From NCBI RefSeq assembly GCF_031348265.1, contig NZ_CP133771.1, positions 7,874,001-7,938,000 on the forward strand: a stretch of 64,000 nt of DNA, in the 5' to 3' direction. Source of the stretch: Streptomyces collinus (GTDB taxonomy: Bacteria; Actinomycetota; Actinomycetes; Streptomycetales; Streptomycetaceae). Below are positions 51,854 to 60,164 of this stretch, piece by piece (positions within the stretch are counted from its first letter, which is position 1; each line of letters begins with the position of its first letter). The position numbers were made by a program, and so were the translations under genes. A model generated the notes under the pieces. The model was not told where the DNA came from and searched no databases. It worked only from the letters and a program-made list of their open reading frames with translations.

Positions 51854-51903
51854 TCGCAGCGCTTACTTTTGCCCCTCCTGACGCATGTCTAGGGGGGCTT
51901 TCG

Positions 51904-53142
51904 ATGGCCGTACGCGGTCGGCACCGCCGGTATCAGCCGAACAGGATCAACCGCGCTTCGCTCACCGTCACGGCGGGCGGCGCGGGCATGGCACTGCCGT
52001 TCATGGGCACCGGCGCCGCCGAGGCGGCGGACATGGACACCTGGAACAAGGTCGCCGCCTGCGAGTCCACCAACAACTGGAGCATCAACTCCGGCAACGG
52101 CTTCTACGGCGGACTTCAGTTCACCCAGTCCACCTGGGAGGCCTACGGCGGCCGGGCCTACGCGGCCCGCGCGGACCTCGCGAGCAAGGACCAGCAGATC
52201 GCCGTCGCGGAGAAGGTCCTCGACGGGCAGGGGCCGGGCGCCTGGCCGGTCTGTTCCGTACGGGCCGGACTGACCCGGGGCGGCGGCGAGCCCGACATCC
52301 GGCCGGCCACCGAGCGCACGAAGCAGAAGGACGCGAAGCAGAAGGACGCGAAGAAGAAGACCTCCATCGAGGACGTACGGCCGCAGTCCACGCCGCAGTC
52401 CCGGGCGGGCAACGCCGAGATGTACACCGTGGTCCGCGGCGACACCCTCTCCCGCATCGCGGACGACCAGGACGTCAGGGGCGGCTGGCGGGGCCTGTAC
52501 GCCGCCAACCGCTCGGCCATAGGGTCCGACCCCGATCTGATCGTGCCCGGCCAGCGCCTGGCGCTGCGCGGCGAGGGCGCCACGAAGACGCGGCCCGAGC
52601 ACAGGCCCGCGCCCGCGGCCAAGCCCGCGACGAAGAAGCCGGCCCAGGACCGCGCCAAGGAGCGGCCGAAGGAGCGGTCCACGGAGCGGGCCAAGGACGA
52701 GAGCAGGGAGCGCGCCGACCGGTCCACGGCCACCCGGCAGGGTTTCGTCGCCCCCGTCAACGCCTCCCTCGGAACGCCCTACCGCAAGGCGGGATCCGCC
52801 TGGTCGAAGGGCTACCACACCGGCATCGACTTCCCCGTGCCCACCGGCACAACGGTCAAGTCGGTCGCGTCGGGCAGCGTCGTCAGCGCGGGATGGGGCG
52901 GCTCGTACGGCTACCAGGTCGTGGTCCGGCACGCCGACGGCCGCTACAGCCAGTACGCCCACCTCTCCGCGATCTCCGTGCGGGACGGGCAGCCGGTGAG
53001 CGCTGGCCAGCGCATCGGCCGCTCCGGCTCCACCGGCAACAGCTCGGGCCCGCATCTGCACTTCGAGGTGCGGACGGGGCCCGGCTTCGGTTCGGACGTG
53101 GACCCGGTGGCGTACCTCCGGGCCGGCGGCGTCAGGATCTGA
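51904..53142 (+). CDS. Secreted cell-wall hydrolase with Rpf-like, LysM and M23 peptidase domains
   Basis: A 412-residue exported protein. After an N-terminal signal region come an Rpf/transglycosylase-like domain (VAACESTNNWSINSGNGFYGGLQF, catalytic Glu in ACES), a short Lys-rich linker with KQKDA repeats, a LysM domain (YTVVRGDTLSRIA), a basic linker, and an M23 metallopeptidase domain with HTGIDF, QYAHL and PHLHFEV zinc residues. It could cut both glycan strands and peptides of peptidoglycan, as in resuscitation and spore germination. ATG start after AGGGGGG. It overlaps the convergent DMT gene by 11 bp. Confidence 0.93.
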   Translation: MAVRGRHRRYQPNRINRASLTVTAGGAGMALPFMGTGAAEAADMDTWNKVAACESTNNWSINSGNGFYGGLQFTQSTWEAYGGRAYAARADLASKDQQIAVAEKVLDGQGPGAWPVCSVRAGLTRGGGEPDIRPATERTKQKDAKQKDAKKKTSIEDVRPQSTPQSRAGNAEMYTVVRGDTLSRIADDQDVRGGWRGLYAANRSAIGSDPDLIVPGQRLALRGEGATKTRPEHRPAPAAKPATKKPAQDRAKERPKERSTERAKDESRERADRSTATRQGFVAPVNASLGTPYRKAGSAWSKGYHTGIDFPVPTGTTVKSVASGSVVSAGWGGSYGYQVVVRHADGRYSQYAHLSAISVRDGQPVSAGQRIGRSGSTGNSSGPHLHFEVRTGPGFGSDVDPVAYLRAGGVRI

Positions 53143-54724
53143 CACGCATGCGGTGCCGGTCGATCACGGGCAGCGGGACGTACGGGATGCCGTAGAAAGG
53201 CACGTAGGAGAACGGGCGATCGTCGTCGGAGGCCGCCACCACCGACGACTCCCCGCCCTCGTACGAGGCATCCGCCCCGCCGGCCCCCGCTGCTGTTCCG
53301 GGCCCCGGCACGAGCACGGCGGCCGGTGTGTCCGGTACGGCCACGGCGCCCGCCGCCGCTGCCACCGGCTCCGACGCGAGCACATCCACCGTTTCCTCCG
53401 GCCGAGGCGCGAGCGCGGCGGCCGGTGCACCCGGCACGGGGACTGCGGCTGCCGCCTGCGGGCCGGGCACGAGCACAGCGCCCGGCGCGTCCGCTCCAGG
53501 CACAAGCATCGCGGCCGGTGCGCCCGACCCGGACACCGGCGCCGCCGCTGCCACCGGCTCCGGTACGCGCACGCCCGCCCTCTCGTCCGCCCGCGGCACG
53601 ATCACCGCGGTCGGTGCGCCCGGCCCTGGAACGAGTACCGCCGCCGTCGCCACGGACTTCCGCACGAGCACGTCCTCCCCGCGCAGCCCGGCCTGAGCCC
53701 CGGCAGGGACCCCCTCGGGGATGCCGTCCAGGCTCGCCGGTTCTCCCACCTGCTCGGGCAGGCCACCCCGGCCCGCCCGCTCCGGCCCGCGGCCCGCCTG
53801 CTCCGGCACCCGGCGCGGCCCTTCGGCCGACAGGGCCCGCGCGCCCGTTCCGCTCGGCGCCTCCGCGGGCCGGGCCGGAACCGCGTCCGGGTGCTCGTGC
53901 GTGAGCCGCTCCGTCGTGAGCAGGATCAGGCCGCCCGCCGCGATCACACCGCAGCCCAGGGCGAGCACCGTACCCGTCGTGCCGTAGCGGAAGGTTTCTC
54001 CGAACATCGTGATGCCGACCGCAGCCGCCACCACCGGGTTCACGACCGTCAGCGTGGCCAGCGGGGCCGCGAGGCCGGCGCCCCGGTAGGCAGCCTGCGA
54101 CAGCAGCATGCCGGCCGTGGCCAGGGCACCGATCACGGCGAGGGACGGCACGTCGGCCGCCGACACACCGCCGGTCCAGTCGACCGCGACGGTCTTGGTG
54201 AACACGGAGGACATGCCGAACGCGATGCCGGAGGCGGTCGCCAGCAGCATGCTGCGGACCGCCGGGTGCCGGTGCACGGCCCGGGCGGCGATCATCAGCG
54301 TCACGACCACACCCGCGGTGACGACGGCGACGGCCACCCGCTCCGGCGTGTTCAGCGACCGCGCGTCGGACGCGGCGACCAGGGACAGCAGACCGGCGAG
54401 CCCCACCGTCGCCATGATCGCGCCCCGCCAGGCCGTGGCACCGGCCTTGCGGCCGACGAACAGTGCCGCCATCGGCAGGGCCACCACGATGGTCAGCGCA
54501 CCGAGCGGCTGGACCAGGCTCAGCGGCCCGTAGGCCAGCGCCACCACGTGCAGCAGTCCGCCGAGGCCGTTCAGCCCGACCGCCGCCCACCAGCCCGGCC
54601 GCCGCAGCGGCGCGTACTGCTCGCCCGGCGAGGACTCCGCCACCCGCTCCTGCACGATCGCCCCGCCCGCGTAGGCGAACGCGGAAACGAGGGACAGCAG
54701 GACGGACAACGCGAGGGCGCTCAT
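53132..54724 (-). CDS. DMT/EamA-like permease with a long repetitive C-terminal tail
   Basis: A 530-residue protein. The first 290 residues hold about ten membrane spans of the drug/metabolite transporter type (SLVSAFAYAGGAIVQERVA, GPLSLVQPLGALTIVVALP). The remaining 240 residues are a hydrophilic to low-complexity tail of repeated Ala-Pro-Val-Leu-Val-Pro-Gly elements, ending in an aromatic SYVPFYGIPYVPLP segment. The tail is not part of the usual family. The ATG at 54724 was chosen because it starts right at the first span. Substrate unknown. Confidence 0.82.
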   Translation of the reverse strand: MSALALSVLLSLVSAFAYAGGAIVQERVAESSPGEQYAPLRRPGWWAAVGLNGLGGLLHVVALAYGPLSLVQPLGALTIVVALPMAALFVGRKAGATAWRGAIMATVGLAGLLSLVAASDARSLNTPERVAVAVVTAGVVVTLMIAARAVHRHPAVRSMLLATASGIAFGMSSVFTKTVAVDWTGGVSAADVPSLAVIGALATAGMLLSQAAYRGAGLAAPLATLTVVNPVVAAAVGITMFGETFRYGTTGTVLALGCGVIAAGGLILLTTERLTHEHPDAVPARPAEAPSGTGARALSAEGPRRVPEQAGRGPERAGRGGLPEQVGEPASLDGIPEGVPAGAQAGLRGEDVLVRKSVATAAVLVPGPGAPTAVIVPRADERAGVRVPEPVAAAAPVSGSGAPAAMLVPGADAPGAVLVPGPQAAAAVPVPGAPAAALAPRPEETVDVLASEPVAAAAGAVAVPDTPAAVLVPGPGTAAGAGGADASYEGGESSVVAASDDDRPFSYVPFYGIPYVPLPVIDRHRMRVRS

Positions 54725-54952
54725 CGGCTGATCCTCTGCGTCAGGCGTGGGCGCTCGGCCCGGCGCGGCGAAAGGTGGGCTTTCATGACCAACACCCTGC
54801 CGTGTCCAGCTCTTCCCGTCGTCGTCCCTGAGCACTCATTGGGTCCTACTGCCGGTGGAGTACGCGAGGAACCCCCTCATCCCCAGGGTGGGCGAGTCCG
54901 GTCGGGGGCCACCGGGTCACGTCCCTTAGGGGCCTTGGTACTACTGCTCTTC

Positions 54953-55690
54953 GTGGACCTCGACCCCGACCTCGCCGCGCTCCGCCCGCTCGCCGGCTTC
55001 TTCGTGCTGCGCACGGAACGAGCATCGGCCGGGTCTCTTCCCACTCTCGCACAGGCCTACGCCGACACGTCACCTAATGTGTCGGTAAATCCCCTTATTC
55101 TTCGCGTGCGGAAGGTCGCGACCGCCCTGCGCGCTCCGGAGTTGCGCGTCGCCGCGTCCGTGACCCACCAGGGACTCGCGGCCCGGTTCTGGTCGATCGC
55201 CCTCGGCTGCGCCGCGCTCTACGGCTCCGTCCCCGACCTGGATGCCCGGCTGCTGCACTGGGACGCCGACGGCAGCGCCCCCGACGACCTGTGGCTGACG
55301 GACGTACGGCAGCTGCCGGGGGACGCGCAGTCCCTCGCGGACGTCGTCCTGCACGGCCACCTCGTCCCGCTGGCGGCGGCCCTGCGCGCCCACCACGGCC
55401 TCGCGCCGGGCCTGCTGCGCGGCAACGCCGCCTCCGCCCTGGCCGGCGCCGGCCGGGAACTGGACCGCTGGGCCGGGCGGCACGGCCGTACGGACGTCGC
55501 CGCCCGGGCCCGGTCCCTGACCGCCGAACTCCTCGCGCACCCCCTGCTCACCGGCGCCGGGACCCTCACCGGTACCGCGTTCCGGCGCCGCAGCTGCTGC
55601 CTGTACTACCGGGTGCCCGGCGGGGGCGTCTGCGGCGACTGCTGCTTCCCGCGACCGCCCCGCTCTTCCCCACGCGCCCCTTCTGGGTGA
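54953..55690 (+). CDS. FhuF-like (2Fe-2S) protein, possible ferric-siderophore reductase
   Basis: A 245-residue soluble protein whose C-terminus carries the FhuF-type cluster motif RRSCCLYYRVPGGGVCGDCC (Cys-Cys ... Cys-x2-Cys). FhuF proteins reduce ferric siderophores in the cytoplasm. The helical N-terminal part includes ASVTHQGLAARFWSIALGCAAL, typical of the family. The start is uncertain: I take GTG 54953; a TTG at 54935 just after AGGGG and an ATG at 54786 remain possible. It stands before glgA, apparently unrelated. Confidence 0.82.
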   Translation: MDLDPDLAALRPLAGFFVLRTERASAGSLPTLAQAYADTSPNVSVNPLILRVRKVATALRAPELRVAASVTHQGLAARFWSIALGCAALYGSVPDLDARLLHWDADGSAPDDLWLTDVRQLPGDAQSLADVVLHGHLVPLAAALRAHHGLAPGLLRGNAASALAGAGRELDRWAGRHGRTDVAARARSLTAELLAHPLLTGAGTLTGTAFRRRSCCLYYRVPGGGVCGDCCFPRPPRSSPRAPSG

Positions 55691-55729
55691 CCATGAAAGG
55701 GAACGGCCGTTGAGAGCAGGGAGTTGCGG

Positions 55730-56881
55730 GTGCGCGTCGGACTGCTGACCCGGGAGTACCCGCCGGATGTGTACGGCGGTGCGGGCGTCCATGTGGAGTT
55801 CCTCGCCCGCGAGCTCAGAGGGCTCGTCGAGCTGGACGTGCACTGCTGGGGGGAGGGCCGCGCCGACGGCGTGCTGCGCCACCGGCCCTGGTCCGCGCTC
55901 GACGGCGCCAACGACGCGCTGCGCACCTTCTCCGTCGACCTCGCGATGGCCGCCGCCCTCGAAGGCCGCGAGCTCGTCCACTCCCACACCTGGTACGCCA
56001 ACCTCGGCGGCCACCTCGCCAAGCTCCTGTACGGCATCCCGCACGTGATGACCGCGCACTCCCTGGAGCCCCTGCGCCCCTGGAAGGCCGAGCAGCTAGG
56101 CGGCGGCTACGAACTGTCCAGCTGGGCCGAACGCACCGCGATCGAGGCCGCCGACGCGGTGGTCGCCGTGTCCGGAGCCATGCGCGAGGACATCCTCGGC
56201 TGCTACCCGGCGCTGGACCCGGAGCGGGTCCACGTCGTGCACAACGGCATCGACACGAGCCTGTACCGGCCCGACCCCGGCACGGACGCCCTGGACCGGA
56301 TCGGCCTGGACCGCTCCCGCCCGTACGTGCTGTTCGTCGGCCGGATCACCCGCCAGAAGGGCGTGCCCCACCTGCTGCGCGCGGTGCGGGACATCGACCC
56401 GGCCGCACAGGTCGTGCTGTGCGCGGGCGCACCGGACACGCCGGAGATCGACCAGGAGTTCCGCGAGCTGTTCGGGGAGCTGAGCGCGGTCCGCGACGGG
56501 GTGTTCTGGATCCCGAAGATGCTGCCCCGCCCGGAGGTGATCCAGCTCCTCACGCACGCCGCCCTCTTCGTCTGCCCGTCGGTGTACGAGCCGCTCGGCA
56601 TCGTGAACCTGGAGGCCATGGCCTGCGGCACCCCCGTGGTGGCCTCGGCGGTCGGCGGCATTCCCGAGGTGGTCGACGACGGCACGACAGGGCTGCTCGT
56701 CCTGCCCGGCGACGGTTTCGAGGCGGGGCTCGCCCGGGCCATGGGCACCGTCCTGGGCGACCCGGCGGCCGCCCGGCGGATGGGCGAGGCCGGGCGGGAG
56801 CGCGCGGTCGGCGAGTTCGGCTGGGACGCGGTGGCCCGCCGCACGGTCCGGCTCTACGAGGAGATCGTCAAACAGGCTTAG
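55730..56881 (+). CDS. glgA: Glycogen synthase, actinobacterial GT4 type
   Basis: A 383-residue GT-B glycosyltransferase of family GT4. It starts RVGLLTREYPPDVYGGAGVH and contains the donor-site motif FVGRITRQKGV and the C-terminal CPSVYEPLGIVNLEAMACGTPVVA with the E-x7-E pattern. In actinomycetes this form builds maltose-1-phosphate or alpha-glucan from ADP-glucose. I use GTG 55730 with GGGAG six nt upstream; a TTG at 55724 is too close to that site. It precedes glgC by 51 bp, and the two catalyse consecutive steps. Confidence 0.94.
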   Translation: MRVGLLTREYPPDVYGGAGVHVEFLARELRGLVELDVHCWGEGRADGVLRHRPWSALDGANDALRTFSVDLAMAAALEGRELVHSHTWYANLGGHLAKLLYGIPHVMTAHSLEPLRPWKAEQLGGGYELSSWAERTAIEAADAVVAVSGAMREDILGCYPALDPERVHVVHNGIDTSLYRPDPGTDALDRIGLDRSRPYVLFVGRITRQKGVPHLLRAVRDIDPAAQVVLCAGAPDTPEIDQEFRELFGELSAVRDGVFWIPKMLPRPEVIQLLTHAALFVCPSVYEPLGIVNLEAMACGTPVVASAVGGIPEVVDDGTTGLLVLPGDGFEAGLARAMGTVLGDPAAARRMGEAGRERAVGEFGWDAVARRTVRLYEEIVKQA

Positions 56882-56932
56882 CGGGTACTGCTCAGGGGCA
56901 GGCATCGGGAAATCGGCGTGAGGGGAGCGGCC

Positions 56933-58153
56933 ATGCGTGGTGGTGGTCCTTCGGTCCTGGGGATCGTGCTGGCGGGCGGCGAGGGCAAACGGCTGATGCC
57001 CCTGACCGCGGACCGTGCCAAACCGGCGGTGACCTTCGGCGGCACGTACCGCCTGGTCGACTTCGTCCTGTCCAACCTCGTCAACGCCGGCGTGCTGCGC
57101 ATCTGCGTCCTGACGCAGTACAAGTCGCATTCGCTGGACCGGCACATCACGACCACCTGGCGGATGTCCAACCTGCTGGGCAACTACGTCACGCCCGTGC
57201 CCGCCCAGCAGCGCCTCGGCCCGCGCTGGTACCTGGGCAGCGCCGACGCGATCCTGCAGTCGCTGAACCTCGTCTACGACGAGCAGCCCGAGTACGTCGC
57301 CGTCTTCGGCGCCGACCACGTCTACCGCATGGACCCGCGCCAGATGCTCGACCAGCACATCGAGAGCGGCGCGGGCGTGACGGTCGCCGGGATCCGGGTG
57401 CCGCGCACCGAGTCCTCGTCCTTCGGGGTGATCACGCCGGGCTCGGACGGGCAGACGGTGGAGCGCTTCCTGGAGAAGCCCTCGGCCCCGCCCGGACTGG
57501 CGGACGACCCCGAGTGCGTCTTCGCCTCGATGGGCAACTACATCTTCACCACCAAGGCCCTCATCGAGGCGCTCAAGCGGGATGCGGAGGACGAGTCCTC
57601 CGTGCACGACATGGGCGGCTCGATCCTGCCCCAGCTCACCGACCGGGGCGAGGCTTCGCTCTACGACTTCAGCGCCAACCACGTGCCCGGCGAGACCACC
57701 CGCGACCAGGGCTACTGGCGGGACGTCGGGACGCTGGACGCCTACTACGAGGCCCACATGGACCTCATCGCCGAGCGCCCCGCCTTCAACCTGTACAACC
57801 GCAGCTGGCCGATCTACACGCACTCGTACCAGCTCTCGCCGGCCCGGTTCAACGCGGGCGGCATCGCGAGCGAGTCCATCATCAGCGCGGGCTGCCTGGT
57901 GCGCGGGCAGGTCACGCGGTCGGTGCTGTCGCCGGGCGTGCTGGTCGACCCGGGCGCCGTGGTGCAGGGGTCGGTGCTGCACGACAACGTGCACATCGGC
58001 CGGGGCGCGGTGGTGCGCGGCGCCGTCCTCGACAAGAACGTCGAGGTGCCGCCGGGCGCGACCATCGGCGTCAACCCCGAGCGGGACGCGGAGCTGTACA
58101 CGGTGTCCAAGGGCGGCGTGATCGCCTTGGGGAAGGGGCAGTTGGTCACCTGA
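56933..58153 (+). CDS. glgC: Glucose-1-phosphate adenylyltransferase
   Basis: A 406-residue ADP-glucose pyrophosphorylase. The nucleotidyltransferase domain has VLAGGEGKRLMPLTADRAKP and GADHVYRMDPRQM; a C-terminal left-handed beta-helix follows (GCLVRGQVTRSVLSPGVLVD). It makes ADP-glucose for GlgA. The ATG at 56933 has GAGGGGAG upstream. Gene order glgA-glgC is a functional pair. Confidence 0.96.
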   Translation: MRGGGPSVLGIVLAGGEGKRLMPLTADRAKPAVTFGGTYRLVDFVLSNLVNAGVLRICVLTQYKSHSLDRHITTTWRMSNLLGNYVTPVPAQQRLGPRWYLGSADAILQSLNLVYDEQPEYVAVFGADHVYRMDPRQMLDQHIESGAGVTVAGIRVPRTESSSFGVITPGSDGQTVERFLEKPSAPPGLADDPECVFASMGNYIFTTKALIEALKRDAEDESSVHDMGGSILPQLTDRGEASLYDFSANHVPGETTRDQGYWRDVGTLDAYYEAHMDLIAERPAFNLYNRSWPIYTHSYQLSPARFNAGGIASESIISAGCLVRGQVTRSVLSPGVLVDPGAVVQGSVLHDNVHIGRGAVVRGAVLDKNVEVPPGATIGVNPERDAELYTVSKGGVIALGKGQLVT

Positions 58154-58266
58154 GCCCGCGGCGGCCCCGGGGGCTTTGTCCTGCCTATGGGCGAAGTCCG
58201 GGATCTGAGTCGTCATGCCTTCGTCTTCCTTGGCGTACACATGACAACGTTGGCGTGAGAGATTCC

Positions 58267-58572
58267 GTGCGTCCGTGACGCCTCAGAACCCGCCTCGCGT
58301 CCCTGCTCGCCGCGCTCCTCGCTCTCGCGGGCCTGAGCGCGGTCCCCGCCCTCGCGGACGACCCCGCCGAGACCCACGGCCTCAAGGGCGAGTACTGCAC
58401 CCACTTCGCCCCGGGCGTCTTCGACGTCCACACCCTCAAGGCGACGACTTATGACCGCGCGGTGCTGAAACCCGACACGGCCCGGCTGAGGACCGCGCAC
58501 GAGGCGCTCATCCGTGACGCCTCCCGGGTGACTCCCACCGGGTGCCCGGCGGCGCGACCTGTGCTGGACTGA
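58267..58572 (+). pseudogene. Nonsense-mutated, shortened remnant of a secreted PA14-type protein
   Basis: GTG CGT CCG is followed by TGA and then, in the same frame, by an intact signal peptide (RLASLLAALLALAGLSAVPALA) and the start of a PA14-like domain (ETHGLKGEYCTHFAPGVFDVHTLK). One C to T change at codon 4 would explain the stop. The frame ends after about 100 codons, far short of PA14-containing glycosidases, with a diverged end. It is followed by a terminator. Confidence 0.7.
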
Positions 58573-58588
58573 CCGCACATGCACCATG

Positions 58589-58617
58589 AGTCCCGCCCCT
58601 GTCACCGGGGCGGGACT
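58589..58617. terminator. Hairpin terminator
   Basis: A perfect 11-bp stem (58589-58599 with 58607-58617) and 7-nt loop, followed by TTAAT. It closes the glgA-glgC-remnant unit. Confidence 0.8.
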
Positions 58618-58716
58618 TAATCGGATGTTAACTGTACGTAGCCTGATCGTACTTGACCGTAATCGGGCGGGGGCGGTTGACTGCTGACCCACCCGTCGTC
58701 GACGCGAGGCAAGCCC

Positions 58717-60060
58717 TTGACTGCTGACCTGCTCGCTCCTCTCGACCTGGCGTTCTGGAACCTCGAGTCCGCGGAACACCCGATGCACCTCGGTGCGCTC
58801 GGGATCTTCTCGGCCCACTCGCCCGCCGCGGGTGCCCACGCCGCGGACCTGCTGGCGGCCCGGGCCGCCGGAGTCCCCGGACTGCGGATGCGCATCCGTG
58901 ACGTGTGGCAGCCGCTGCCGGCCGCGCTGCGCCGGCCGTTCGCCTTCGGCGGCGCGGCCCGCGAGGCGGACCCGGACTTCGACCCCCTGAACCATGTGCG
59001 GCTGCACGCCCCGACCGCCGACTTCCAGGCGGTCGCGGGCCGGCTCATGGGGCGCCCCCTGGAGCGCGACCGCCCGCCCTGGGAAGCCCATGTGCTGCCG
59101 GGCGAGGACGGCGTCTGCTTCGCCGTGCTGTTCAAGTTCCACCACGCCCTCGCCGACGGGCTGCGGGCGCTGACCCTCGCCGCGGGCGTCATGGACCCGA
59201 TGGACATGCCAGCCCCCCGGCCCCGCCCGGCCGAGACCCCGCGCGGCGTTCTGCCGGACGTGCGCGATCTCCCCGGGCTGATGCGCGGTGCCCTGTCGGA
59301 CGTGAGCCGCGCCCTCGACATCGGCGCCTCCGTCGCCCGCTCCTCCCTCGACGTGCGGTCCACCCCCGCGCTCACCTGCGAGCCGAGCGGCACCCGCCGC
59401 ACCGCCGGAGTGGTGCTCGACCTCGACGACGTGCACCGCATCCGCAAGACCGTCGGCGGCACCGTCAACGACGTCCTCATCGCCGTCGTCGCGGGCGCCC
59501 TGCGCCGCTGGCTCGACGAGCGCGGCGACGGCAGCGAGGGCGTCGCGCCCCGCGCCCTGATCCCCGTCTCCAAGCGCCGCCCCCGGACCGCGTACCCGCA
59601 GGGCAACCGGCTCTCCGGGTACCTGATACGGCTTCCGGTGGACGACCCCGACCCGCTGGCCCGCCTCGCCTCGGTCCGGGACGCCATGGACCGCAACAAG
59701 GACGCCGGCCCCAACCGGGGCGCGGGCGCCGTCGCCCTGCTCGCCGACCACGTACCCGCCCTCGCCCACCGGCTGGGCGGCCCCCTGGTCGGCCAGGCGG
59801 CCCGGATCTGGTTCGACCTCCTGGTGACCAGCGTGCCCCTGCCCAGCCTGGGCCTGAAGCTCGGCGGCCACCCGCTCACCGCCGTCTTCCCCTTCGCCCC
59901 GCTGGCCCCCGGCCACTCCCTGGCCGTCGCGGTCTCGACGTACCGGGGGAGCGTCCACTACGGCCTCGTCGCCGACGCCGAGGCGGTCCCGGACCTGGAC
60001 CTGTTCGCCACGGCCGTCTCCAAGGAGGTGGCGGCACTGATCAAGGCCTGCCGGTCGTGA
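58717..60060 (+). CDS. WS/DGAT wax ester synthase/diacylglycerol O-acyltransferase
   Basis: A 447-residue bifunctional acyltransferase with the catalytic HHALADG motif (HHxxxDG; about residue 142) and family segments APLDLAFWNLES, PPWEAHVLPG and NDVLIAVVAGAL. It esterifies diacylglycerol or a fatty alcohol with acyl-CoA, making storage lipid. TTG start with GAGG eight nt upstream. It stands beside the glycogen genes, so this part of the chromosome groups carbon-storage genes. Confidence 0.93.
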   Translation: MTADLLAPLDLAFWNLESAEHPMHLGALGIFSAHSPAAGAHAADLLAARAAGVPGLRMRIRDVWQPLPAALRRPFAFGGAAREADPDFDPLNHVRLHAPTADFQAVAGRLMGRPLERDRPPWEAHVLPGEDGVCFAVLFKFHHALADGLRALTLAAGVMDPMDMPAPRPRPAETPRGVLPDVRDLPGLMRGALSDVSRALDIGASVARSSLDVRSTPALTCEPSGTRRTAGVVLDLDDVHRIRKTVGGTVNDVLIAVVAGALRRWLDERGDGSEGVAPRALIPVSKRRPRTAYPQGNRLSGYLIRLPVDDPDPLARLASVRDAMDRNKDAGPNRGAGAVALLADHVPALAHRLGGPLVGQAARIWFDLLVTSVPLPSLGLKLGGHPLTAVFPFAPLAPGHSLAVAVSTYRGSVHYGLVADAEAVPDLDLFATAVSKEVAALIKACRS

Positions 60061-60164
60061 TCAAGGCGACTTTGGCGGTGCGGCCCGACGCTCCGTAGAA
60101 TTCGCCCTTCGAAAGCGGGCGCGACCGGCGCGCCGCGACGGCAGAGCAGGGAACGACAGCGGCG

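Noticed and set aside
51554..51903. c-di-AMP (ydaO-type) riboswitch before the Rpf-like gene
   Set aside because: I looked for the conserved segments and did not find them. Only unassigned hairpins are present.
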